Shown here in pieces: positions 1-10,900 of a DNA stretch of 64,000 nucleotides. The notes beneath the pieces were generated by a model that did not search any database, had not been told where the DNA came from, and was given only the letters and a program-made list of their open reading frames with translations. The stretch comes from Pseudomonas sp. RSB 5.4 (lineage in GTDB: Bacteria > Pseudomonadota > Gammaproteobacteria > Pseudomonadales > Pseudomonadaceae). The translations under genes and the position numbers were made by a program. Each line of letters starts with the position of its first letter. Within the stretch, counting starts at the first letter, position 1. Location: NCBI RefSeq assembly GCF_037126175.1, contig NZ_CP146986.1, positions 2,632,501-2,696,500 on the forward strand, written 5' to 3'.

Positions 1-735
1 AAACGTAGGTTTAACGTCCTCGGCGAGCGCCGCATGCAAGCGGTAATGCCCGTCAATAATCACGTAAGAACACAATCCACCGATATACCAGAGCAAGATT
101 GGAGGCAAGCTGCCTTCTCTGGCTTTTTTGCGCCACCATTTCAGCCGGCCCGCCAGCGGATCAACCGTGTGCAAACCAATCACATGGCCAAGATCCCAAT
201 CGAGCCAGTGCACGGTTTGCGGCTGCACGTTGTCGAGAATGCCATCGCCGTAAACGTACCACCTGGGATAATGGCTTGGCTGCTGCGGCGGCGTGCAGAA
301 AAACCAGCCGCTGACACCTTCACGCTGTTTACCGCGCATAGCCGTGGGCACCATCGGGCGTACGACCCAATGGCCGGGATAAAGAAAATCAGCCTGAGTT
401 TCCATCAACTTGTTGATGAAGTAGCGACACCAGTTTCGTAGGCGTTGATCGGACGGGAGATCAAAGTGCTCCTGAACGTCAGCCGAGCCGATGGCGGGGA
501 CAGGGGCTGACTCCAGCAAGGGCTGCGGGTTGCGCACCAGCCACGCACCGTAATATGAAGTGGCGAGAGTGCCCCAGAGCAGCGGGATATCATTCAGCAT
601 CAACTTTAATCGGTTGTTGTTCCCGCTTGATAGATGAAGCGGCGGTTTGCTGAACCCCGGACGATTGACCTCAAGGCCCAGTCCAATCCAACTGCCCTTG
701 AAATCCTCGAGATCCCGCCAATAAAACTGGCTCAC
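1..735 (-). CDS. Unknown protein, 3' end beyond the window
   Basis: An open frame of 245 codons runs without a stop from a GTG at 735 to base 1, so the C-terminus lies outside the window. The GTG is preceded by AAGGGA at a 5-nt spacing, a good ribosome binding site, which decides the start. The protein begins MSQFYWRDLEDFKGSW and is rich in Trp, Tyr and Pro. It has no signal peptide or membrane segment. Near the truncated end it reads VIIDGHYRLHAAL, which resembles the IDGHHRL-type motif of ParB/Srx-fold proteins, but this short match is the only hint of family. The gene shares orientation with the hydrolase and pvdL upstream of it, 177 bases away. I do not recognise the family. Codon use looks like the rest of the chromosome. 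Confidence 0.75.
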   Translation of the reverse strand, partial: MSQFYWRDLEDFKGSWIGLGLEVNRPGFSKPPLHLSSGNNNRLKLMLNDIPLLWGTLATSYYGAWLVRNPQPLLESAPVPAIGSADVQEHFDLPSDQRLRNWCRYFINKLMETQADFLYPGHWVVRPMVPTAMRGKQREGVSGWFFCTPPQQPSHYPRWYVYGDGILDNVQPQTVHWLDWDLGHVIGLHTVDPLAGRLKWWRKKAREGSLPPILLWYIGGLCSYVIIDGHYRLHAALAEDVKPTF

Positions 736-807
736 ATCAGTCCCTTCTAAATGTGTTTGCGCGCAGAAGTATTTCAGATTCAGGTTCTTTTGGCGCCTGA
801 ATTGGCA

Positions 808-835
808 ACTTCGCGAGCAGGCTCACTCCTACAAG
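808..835. repeat. Single degenerate REP element
   Basis: The stretch containing TTCGCGAGCAGGCTCACTCC matches one arm of the Pseudomonas REP sequence found five more times in this window. It lies in the 177-base gap between the unknown gene and the hydrolase gene. No partner arm is visible nearby. Confidence 0.75.
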
Positions 836-912
836 GAGTACAGGGTGCAGGCCAACTCCAAGCACATCTCAAACCCTGAGCGGCCAAGTGAACCGTGGCT
901 GCAATCTTTTTA

Positions 913-1737
913 TCATGAGCGCTGCGAGTTGCGCTCAGCCAAAAAGGTAAACAACACCTCGTTCACAAACTGCGGATTCTCCAGACTGGAGATATGCCCC
1001 GCCTCCGGCACCAGCACCCACGGGCAACCGATCAGTTCGGCCATTTCCTGAGCCTCTGAGGGCGGTCGTGGTTTGTCCTGGTCGCCGCACAGCACCAGGG
1101 TGGTCGCGGCGTTCAGCTCGCCCAGGCGCGGCAACAGGTCATCACGGCTGAACGTGATTCGGCCCATCGGCACGATGCTTTCGCGCAGGCGATCCGTGGT
1201 GTAGGCCGCCAGTTTGGCGCGGAAGTCCTGATACAGCGGCGACTGCGGATCGATGCCCGGACGGAAGAAGATCGGCACCACGATGTCGAGCAACTGTGGC
1301 GCAATCTCGCCGCTTTCCTCGATCTGCTTGAACAGCGAAAAATAGTATTGACGGGTTGGCTCAGGCTCGACGCCGACGTAGGTGTCCATCAGCACCAGCC
1401 CGTTGATCCGCTGCGGGGCCGACAAGGCCAGCCGCACGCCCCACATGCCGCCGACCGACAGCCCCGCCAGCGTTATCTGCTCGATCTGCAGGTGATCGAG
1501 CAAGGCCTCGACCTGTCGTGCGATGTCATCCAGCGAGGTGGTGCCTGGCGGCAAGCGCCCGGATTCGCCGTGGCCCCACAGGTCCAGGGCAATCACCCGG
1601 TAGTGCGGCGACAGCGCAGCGATCTGGGGTGCCCACATGGCCGTGTCCCACAGATAACTGCCGGCCAGCAAGACGGCTGGCCCGGTGCCTTGATCAATGT
1701 AGTGCAGCGCTTGTCCGTCAACCGTGAAGAAAGGCAT
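913..1737 (-). CDS. Alpha/beta-fold hydrolase
   Basis: This 274-residue cytoplasmic protein has the classical alpha/beta-hydrolase layout. The strand before the nucleophile elbow is followed by GLSVGGMWG (Ser in GxSxG, about residue 98). The acid is probably the Asp in CGDQDKPRPP, and the His lies in EAGHISSLENP near the C-terminus. An oxyanion-type segment, LLAGSYLWDTAMWAPQ, sits near the N-terminus. The overall pattern is like the 3-oxoadipate enol-lactonase/esterase branch, but the substrate cannot be read. I chose the ATG at 1737 (MPFFTVDGQALHY) over a TTG at 1755 because the TTG lacks a Shine-Dalgarno sequence. The gene lies downstream of pvdL on the same strand, separated by a REP pair. 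In P. aeruginosa a thioesterase (pvdG) sits beside pvdL, but this protein does not look like PvdG and a role in pyoverdine is unproven. Confidence 0.85.
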   Translation of the reverse strand: MPFFTVDGQALHYIDQGTGPAVLLAGSYLWDTAMWAPQIAALSPHYRVIALDLWGHGESGRLPPGTTSLDDIARQVEALLDHLQIEQITLAGLSVGGMWGVRLALSAPQRINGLVLMDTYVGVEPEPTRQYYFSLFKQIEESGEIAPQLLDIVVPIFFRPGIDPQSPLYQDFRAKLAAYTTDRLRESIVPMGRITFSRDDLLPRLGELNAATTLVLCGDQDKPRPPSEAQEMAELIGCPWVLVPEAGHISSLENPQFVNEVLFTFLAERNSQRS

Positions 1738-1851
1738 CGACCACCCCCGCGACAAAAAAGAGAACCGGCAGACTGAGCTGCCGGTTGTTGATCGTCAACC
1801 CTGGATATGTACGTGAATATGCCGGTTTATTTGTGTTGAATTCACTGACGC

Positions 1852-1920
1852 TTTCGCGAGCAAGCCCGCTCCCACAGGGGAATGCATTCCAATGGTGGGA
1901 GCGGGCTTGCTCGCGAAGGG
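1852..1920. repeat. REPIN (inverted REP pair)
   Basis: Two REP arms face each other: TTCGCGAGCAAGCCCGCTCC from 1853, and GGAGCGGGCTTGCTCGCGAA ending near 1918. Each can fold alone or they can pair as one long hairpin. The element fills the gap between the pvdL stop and the hydrolase gene and may limit read-through. Confidence 0.9.
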
Positions 1921-1939
1921 GCCGGTGAAGACGCCGGAA

Positions 1940-4900
1940 TTACAAGCCTTCCAGCTCCGCCATCAGATCATTCAAGCGATCCACCTTGTCCTCGGTCATG
2001 TCACTGGCCGCCAGGCCTTCGATGTACTCGGCCAGTTCCTGCACAGTGCTGCACTCGAACATCGCCCGCAGCGGCACATCGCGTTGCAGGGCTTTCTGCA
2101 CCCGCGAGGCGATCTGCGTGGCCAGCAACGAATGCCCGCCCAGTTCGAAGAAGTTGTCGCGCACGCCGACCTTGTCGACCTTGAGCACTTCGGCCCAGAT
2201 GTCGGCCAGGGTCTGCTCCAGTTCGTTGCGCGGGGCCAGGTAGTCCTGGCTCTGCAACTGACCGATCTCCAGCGCCGGCAGGGCCTTGCGGTCGAGTTTG
2301 CCGTTGGCGTTGTGCGGCAACTGATCCAGCCACAACCAGTGCAGCGGCACCATGTATTCCGGCAGTTCGCTGCGCAGGCGTTGCTTGATCCGCTCCAGAC
2401 GTTCGCTCGGGTTGAGCGCCGAATCCGCCGCGACCAGATAGCCGACCAAGTGCTTGCCATTCACGCCTTCCTGCACGCCGACCGCCGCATCACGGACTTC
2501 CGGCTGTTCGTGCAGACGCGCCTCGATCTCACCCAGTTCAATCCGGTAACCGCGAATCTTCACCTGATGGTCAACCCGGCCAACGTACTCCAGCACCCCG
2601 TCACTGCGCCGCCGCGCGAGGTCACCGGTGCGATACAGACGCTCGCCCGGCGCGCCGAACGGGTTGGGCACAAATACCGGCGCGGTGCGCAGCGGATCGC
2701 TGACGTAACCGCGACCGACACCCGTCCCCGCTACGCACAACTCACCCACCGCGCCCAACGGCACCAGTTCCAGCGCGCCATCGACCAGGTACAGCACGTT
2801 GTTGTCGGTCGGCGTACCGATCGGCAAATAGCTGCCGCGAGTCGAAGCCAGGTCGACGCGGTAAAACGCCACGTCATCGGAGCACTCCGCCGGGCCGTAG
2901 GCGTTGACCAGACCGATGTCCGGGTAACGCAGCAGCCACTGGTGCGCCAGTTCCGGTGGCATCGCTTCACCGGTCGGCAGCATCCAGCGCAGACCGTCGA
3001 GGCTCAGGCGATCAGAAGCGAGCATGCCCTGAATCAGCGACGGCACGCTCTCGAGCACGGTGATGCCCTGCGCCTGTACATGCACCAGCAAGCCTTGCGG
3101 ATCATGGGCGATGGTATTCGGCACGATGTCCACCCGCGCACCGAACAACGGCGCGGCGAGGAACTGCCAGACCGAAATATCGAAGCTTTGCGAAGCGGTC
3201 TGCGCGATCACGTCGGCATCCGTCAGTTTCAGGTACGGCACCTTGCTCAACTGGTTGTTGAGCATGCCGCGCTGCTCGACCATCACACCTTTCGGCAACC
3301 CGGTCGAACCCGAGGTGTAGATCACGTATGCCAGGTTGTCCGGGGCGCTGTAGATCCCCGGGTTTTGCAGCGATGTCGCCAGCGCCTGCACCTCTTCCCA
3401 GACCAACAGCCGTGGACGGTTGGCGCAGCTGAATTCATCGAGCAAAGACTGCGCCTGTTCGCGACAGGCCTCGCTGCACACCAGCACCGGCGTGCGACTC
3501 AGCTCGATGATCCGCTGCAGACGCTGGCTCGGCAGGCCCGGGTCCAGCGGCAGGTAACCGGCACCGGCCTTGAAGCTGCCGATGATCATCCCCAGCAGAT
3601 CGAGATTACGTTCGGCCAGCAACGCTACCGGTTGATCCGTCTGCACACCCACGGCGACCAGTGCATGGCCGAGGCGGTTGGCGTTGTGGTTGAGCGCGGC
3701 ATAGCTCAGTTGCTGATCGAGGCAACTGGCGGCGATGCGCTGCGGGTGCGCCGCGACCTGCGCTTCGAACAGCGCCACGTAGCTCTGCTCCAGCGGATAG
3801 TCGTGGGCGCTCTGGTTGCAACCGTGCAGCAGGAAGTCCTGCTCTTCGGTCCCCAGCAACGGCAGATCGGCCATGTCGCCATGGAAGCCATCGACCAGCG
3901 CCAGCAACAGACGCTTGAACTCGCCGAGCATGCGCTCGATGGTCGATTCGTCGAAGTAGCGCTGGTCATACGACAGATGCAGACCGAGGTCATCGCCCGG
4001 GTAGCACACCGCTGTCAGCGGGAAGTTGGTGTGAGTGCGGCCCGAGTCCGAGGTCGCATTGAGACTCTGCGCACGGTCCAGCACCGAGACTTCCACCGGC
4101 GCGTTCTCGAACACGAACAGGCTGTCGAACAGTGGCTGGCCTTTCGGCAGTTCGCTCTGCTCCTGGATGTTCACCAGCGGCAGGTATTCGTACTCGCGCA
4201 GTTGCATGTTGCTGTCGAGCAGGCCGCTCAACCACTGGCGCACACTGGCACGCTGATCGTCCGCCGGGATCTGCACCCGCAGCGCGATGCTGTTGATGAA
4301 TAGGCCGACGGTGCGTTGCATCTCCGGCATTTCCACCGGGCGTCCGGCCACAGTTACGCCGAACAGCACGTCGCGATCACCGCTCAGACGGCGCAATACC
4401 AAAGCCCATGCCGCTTGAGCGAAGGTGTTGATGGTCAGCTGATGGGCCTGGGCCAGCTCACGTAGACGGGCGCCGTCCTCGACATTCAGTCGCGTGTAGC
4501 GGTCGCCAACGATCATGCCGCCGCTTTCGCCAGCGTGTTCACGAAGGAACGGTCGGTCGCTCGGGATCGGCGTGGTGCGTTCGAAACCTTGCAGGTTCTG
4601 CTGCCACCACTGACGCGCCTCGGCCAGGCTCTGGCGTTGCAGCCAGCCGATGTAGTCGCGGTAGCGCGGCGGCACCGGCAACTGTGCTTCGCGACCTTCA
4701 CCGAGGGCGGTGTAGATCTCGAAGAAATCGTTCATCAGCAGCGAACGACACCAGGCATCGATCAGGATGTGGTGGTTGCTCATCATGAACCAGTAACGCG
4801 CCGCGCCGACCTTGATCAGGCGCAGGTGGAACGGTGCCTGATTGAGCAGATCGAACCCGGCCTCACGCTCGCTTTTCAGCAGCGCTTGCAGCTTCGGTTC

Positions 4901-7900
4901 TTGCTCGGCATCGCTCATGGCACTCCAGTCCAGATACTCGACCGGCGTGCGCCCCGGGCTGTGGATCACTTGCAGCATGTCTTCGCCGACGTTCCAGCAG
5001 AACGACGCACGCAGCGCTTCATGACGGGCGACCACCGCTTGCCAGGCCTGGGCGAAACGCTCGGGATCAAGCTCGCTGTTGATGCGGTAGCGATCCTGCA
5101 TGTAATACAGACCGGTGCCCGGTTCGAGCAAGGTGTGCAGCAACATGCCTTCCTGCATCGGCGTCAGCGGATAGACGTCTTCGATCTGCGCGGCCGGCAC
5201 CGGCAGCGCATCGAGTTGCGCCTGGGTCAGTTTCGCCAGCGGGAAGTCCGACGGCGTCAGGCCACCGGCTGTGTCTTGCAGGCAATGTTCGATCAGGCTT
5301 TGCAACTCGCCAAGGTAAGCGTCGGCCAGATCGTTGATGGTCTGCGCCTCGTAACGCTCGGCACTGAAAGTCCAGCGCAGCAACAGTTCGCCGCCATACA
5401 CCTGACTGTCGATGCTCAACTCGTTGGGCAACGGCGCCTGTGGATCGTGGGCCGCACCGACCGGCTCGTCCAACGGACGGAACAGCGCATCGCTGGCGAA
5501 ACTCTGGTCGAACTGACCGAGGTAGTTGAAGGTCACCGGAGCATTCGGCAACGCCGCCATGCTGCGCTGGCTGAGGTCATCGGCCAGATAGCGCAGCACG
5601 CCATAACCGAGGCCTTTGTGCGGCACCGCGCGCAGTTGCTCCTTGATCGCCTTGATCGAAGCGCCCTGCCCGGCGGCCTCTTCGATGTTGTGCGGGGTCA
5701 GGCGTAATGGATAGGCGCTGGTGAACCAACCGACGGTGCGAGTCAGGTCGATCTCGTCGAACAGGGTTTCGCGGCCGTGGCCTTCCAGTTGAATCAATGC
5801 CGACGGCTGACCGCTCCAACGGCACAGCACACGGGCCAGCGCCGTCAACAACAGGTCATTGACTTGGGTGCGGTAGGCGCGCGGCGTCTGTTGCAGCAGT
5901 TGTTGGGTACGCTCGGCATCGAGGCGCACGCTGACGGTTTGCGCGTGACGATTCTGCTGTCCGCCCTGCGGGTTTTCGCACGGCAGCTCGGCGCTCGATC
6001 CGGCCAGTTGGGTTTGCCACCAGTTCAGTTCCTCGCGCAGCGATTCGCTGCCGGCATAGGCCTGCAAACGTGCCGCCCAGTCCTTGAAGGCACTGGTTTT
6101 CGCCGGCAGTTTTACCGACTGCTCGGCATCGAGCTGGCGGTACACGGTTTGCAGATCATCGAGCAATACGCGCCATGACACACCGTCGACCACCAAGTGA
6201 TGAATCGCAATGAACAGGCGTTGCTCACCCTGCGGACCATCCACCAGCAAGGCACGCAGCAACGGGCCATTTTCCAGATCGAGACTGCGCTGGGCATCGG
6301 CGAACAGTGCTGCGCACTGGTCCATCGCCGCCACCCGCACCTGCCACAACACCTCGGCGTCGGACACCGGTTGATGCGTTGCCTGCCATTGATCGTTGGC
6401 CTGAGTGAAGCGCAGACGCAGGGCGTCGTGCTGCTCGATCACCGCCAATAGCGCTTGCTCCAGACGATGCGGTTCCAGCGCCACGCTCGGCTCCAGCAGC
6501 AGCGCCTGATTCCAGTGCTGACGCTCAGGGATTTCAGTGTCGAAGAACCAGTGCTGGATCGGCGTCATGGCCGACTCACCGACCACCAGTCCCTGCTCGG
6601 CAGTGACTTGCTCGCTGCGGCTGGCCACGGCGCCCAGGGTCTGCACCGTCTGATGCTGGAACAGATCCCGCGGGCTGAAATGAATGCCCTGCTGCCGCGC
6701 ACGGCTGACCACTTGAATCGACAGGATCGAGTCGCCGCCGAGTTCGAAGAAGTTGTCGTTGAGGCCGACCTGCTCGACGTTGAGCACCTCGCACCAGATC
6801 TGCGCCAGGGTCTGCTCCAACTCGCTGCTCGGGGCGACGTAGTGCTGACGGTTCAGCTCGGGATCCGGTGCCGGCAAGGCGCGGCGGTCGAGTTTGCCGT
6901 TGGCGGTCAGCGGCATGCTCGCCAGCAGGATCAGGTGTGTCGGCACCATGTAATCCGGCAGTTGTGCCTTGAGGTGCGACTTCAGTGCTTCACGCAGTTC
7001 GGCCTGTTGCGCTTCGCCCTGCTCGGCGACTTCGCTGACCAGATAACCCACCAGTTGTTTGCCGCTCGGTGCATCCAGCGCCAGCACCACCGCTTCGCGG
7101 ATCGAGTGGTGATCGAGCAGACGGGTTTCGATCTCGCCCAGTTCGATGCGGAAACCACGGATTTTCACCTGATGGTCGATCCGTCCCAGGTATTCCACCA
7201 GACCATCGGCACGCTGGCGCACCAGATCGCCGGTGCGGTACATGCGCCCGCCATCGGCGGCAAACGGGTCCGCCACGAAACGCTCGGCGCTGATGCCCGG
7301 ACGGTCGTGATACCCCTGCGCCAGACCGGCGCCGCCGACGAACAATTCACCGGTCGCGCCTTGCGGCACCAACGCCAGATCGGCGTCGAGAATGTACGCC
7401 ACCCGGTCACCGATCACGCTGCCGATCGGCACGCTGCCGGCGCCCTCTTCCAGCACTTCCGGGGCGAGACTGGCCAATGGCATGACCACGGTTTCAGTCG
7501 GGCCATAGGCGTTGAAGAACAGACTCGGTTTGAACGCAGCACGAATCCGTTGCAGGTGCTCGCCAGTCAGCGCTTCGCCGCCGGTGATGATCATCCGCAC
7601 CGGCAGAGTTTCATTCTGCGTGGCGAGAAACTGTGCCAGCTGGCTGCCGTAGCTCGGGGTGAAGCCGAGCACGTTGATCCGATGGGTGCGGATCAACCCG
7701 CAGATTTCTTCCGCATCCCACTGCCCTTGCGCTCGCAGCACCACTTGCGCGCCGCTGAGCAACGGCACCAGCAGACGCTCGGTGGCGGCGTCGAAGTTGA
7801 TCGAATAGAAGTGCAGCTCGCAGTCGTCCGGGCGCATGCCGAAACGTTCGATCACGGCCTGGCAATGCATGGCGATTTCACCGTGGGACACCACCACGCC

Positions 7901-10900
7901 TTTCGGTTTGCCGGTCGAACCCGAGGTGTAGATCAGGTACGCCTGATGCTGCGGCAGGCTGATAAAGGGCAGCTCAGTGGCCGGGTAATCCGCCAGCGCC
8001 GCGCTGTCGTCTTCCAGGCACCAGCGCGCCACGTTCGACGGCAGATCGCCAAGCGCATTGAACATCGCGCGGTCGCTGAGCAGCAGACCGATGCGGCTGT
8101 CTTCGATCATGTAATGCAGACGGTCGAGCGGGTATTCCGGGTCCAGCGGCACGTAAGCGCCGCCCGCCTTGAGGATCGCCAGCAGGCCGACGACCATTTC
8201 CAGCGAACGCTCCAGCGCAAGACCGACCCGTACTTGCGGGCCGACCCCACGCTCACGCAGGGCCCAGGCCAGACGATTGGCGCGGGCATCAAGTTCGGCG
8301 TAGCTCAAGGTCTGGCCGGCGAAGGTCAGGGCCGGGGCATCTTTGCGCGCCAGCGCCTGCTCGGCGAACAGGTGATGGATGCACTGGTCGAGACGACGTT
8401 CGCCCGGTTCAACGCCGAGGCTGTCGAGCAACCGCTGTTGTTCAGTCGGGTCGAGCAGCGGCAATTGGCTCAGACGCTGTTGCGGATCGGCGATCAACGC
8501 TTCCAGCAGGTTGCGCCAATGCTTTGCCATGCGTGCAATGGTCGGTTCGTCGAACAGATCGGTGCTGTAGGTCAGGCAGCAACCGAGGCGATGGTCGAGG
8601 TCGGTGACTTCCAGGTTGAGATCGAACTTGGTCGCTCGCGCATCGTTGGCCAGGTACTCGACGGTCATCCCGGCGAGCATGCGGCTCTGCTGGAACTCCC
8701 AGCGCTGCACGTTGCACATCACCTGGAATAGCGGGTTGTACGCCGCGCTGCGTGGTGGTTGCAGCGCTTCGACCAGATGATCGAACGGCAGGTCCTGATG
8801 CGACTGGCCCTCAATCACCGTGTGACGCACTTGCTCGAACAACTCGCCGACCGACATCTGCCCGTCGAGCTGGCAACGCAACACCTGAGTGTTGAGGAAT
8901 GCACCGATCAGCCCTTCGCTTTCCGGGCGGATACGGTTGGCCACCGGCGCGCCGATACGCAGGTCGGTCTGACCGCTGTAGCGGTAGAGCAAGGTGGCGA
9001 GCGCGGCGGTCATGGTCATGAACAGGGTCAGACCGTTTTGCGCATTGAACGCACGGACGCGGGCGGCAAGATCGTCGCTCAGGTCGAAACGGAACAGCTC
9101 GCCCTGGTGGCTTTGCACCGGCGGACGCGGACGGTCGCCGGGCAGTTCCAGCAGCGGATGTTCGCGACCGAGTTGCGCGGTCCAGTAGTCGAGTTGACGC
9201 TGACGTTCACCGGACTCCAGCCACTGACGTTGCCAGACGCTGTAGTCGAGGTACTGCACCGGCAACGCTTCAAGCGGCGAATCGCGCTCATCGACGAACG
9301 CTTCGTACAGCGCGCTGAGTTCGCGGGCAAAAATATCCATCGCCCAGCCTTCGGTGACGATGTGGTGCAGGGTCAGGACGAAGTAATGCTCCTGCTCGGC
9401 GGTCTTCACCAGACAGGCGCGCAGCAGTGGGCCGCTTTCCAGATCGAACGGCAGATGCGCTTCTTCGTCGGCCAGTTGCTGGACCTGTTGCTCGCGCTGG
9501 TCCGCCGGCAGTTTCGAGAAATCTTTCCAACCCATGCGCACGCCGGTCTCGGCATGCACCTGCTGACGGGCCACGCCATCGACGCTCGGGAACGTGGTGC
9601 GCAGGGTTTCGTGGCGCAGGATCAGCGCCTGCAAGGCCGCCTCGAAATGCTCGACGTGCAACACGCCGCGCAGGCGCGCCATGCCGCCGACGTTGTACGC
9701 CGGGCTGTCCGGCTCCATCTGCCAGAGGAACCACATGCGTTGTTGCGAGTACGACAGCGGCACCGCTTGGCTGCGATCGACTTTGGCAATCGGCGGCTGC
9801 TGGTTGGTCTGGCCGCTGGCCTGGATCAGGCGGATCTGCTCGGCGAAGTCACCGAGTTCGCTGTGCTCGAACAAAGCGCGCAACGGCAACTCGACGTCAC
9901 AGGCCTGGCGGCTGCGCGAGATGATTTGCGTGGCCAGCAACGAGTGTCCGCCGAGGGCGAAGAAGTCGTCACGCAGGCCGACTTGAGGCAGACCCAGCAC
10001 TTCGCGCCAGATCGCGGCGATCTGTTGCTCCAGTTCGGTGACCGGTTCGACGTGTTCACGCACCTGCCACTGCGGGTCGGGCAAGGCGCGGCGGTCGAGC
10101 TTGCCGCTCGGGCTCAGGGGCATTGCGTCCAGGCGCATCAGTTGCGCCGGGACCATGTATTCCGGCAGTTCGGCGGCCAGCGCGGTTTTCAGACGAGCGA
10201 TTTGCGCGTCCTGATCTTCGCGGGCATCGATGGCGATGAAGTAGCCGATCAATTGCGCGCCAGCGGCGGTTTCCCGCACCAGTACCACGGCTTGAGCGAC
10301 GCCGTCCTGGGCCAGCAGGCGCGCTTCGATTTCTTCCGGCTCAACGCGGAAACCACGCAGTTTGACCTGCTGATCGAGACGCCCGAGGTATTCGATCACG
10401 CCATCAGCGGTCCAGCGCGCCCGGTCACCGGTGCGATACAGACGTGCGCCCTGCTCGCCCAGTGGATCGACCACGAAACGCTCCGCAGTCAGCGCCGGGC
10501 GACCGAGGTAACCCCGGGCCAGACCCATGCCGCTGATGCACAGTTCACCCGGCACACCGGCCGGCACGGGATTGAGATCGGCGTCGAGCACGCGGCAGAT
10601 CACGTTGCCCAGCGGCCGGCCAATCGGCGAACGCTCGCCATCGGCCGTGGTGCAGTGCCAATGGGTGACGTTGATTGCGGTTTCGGTCGGGCCGTAACGG
10701 TTGTGCAGTTGCACCGCCGGCAGTTGCGCCAGCACGCGGTTGCGCAGTTCCGCCGGCAGCGCTTCACCACCGGAGAACACTCGGCGCAGGCTGGTGCATT
10801 CGGCGCTCAGCGGCTCGTCGATGAACAGCGCAAGCAACGGCGGCACAAAGTGCAGCGTGGTCACACCGTATTCCTGAACCAACTGGGCGATGCGATGCGG

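Noticed and set aside
1892..4303. Long plus-strand open frame (803 codons) opposite the end of pvdL
   Set aside because: It lies wholly antisense to the NRPS and consists of Arg/Gln/His-rich, low-complexity sequence typical of a GC-rich shadow frame. The same applies to 4535-5707, 6455-8731, 8759-12022 and 12053-13789.
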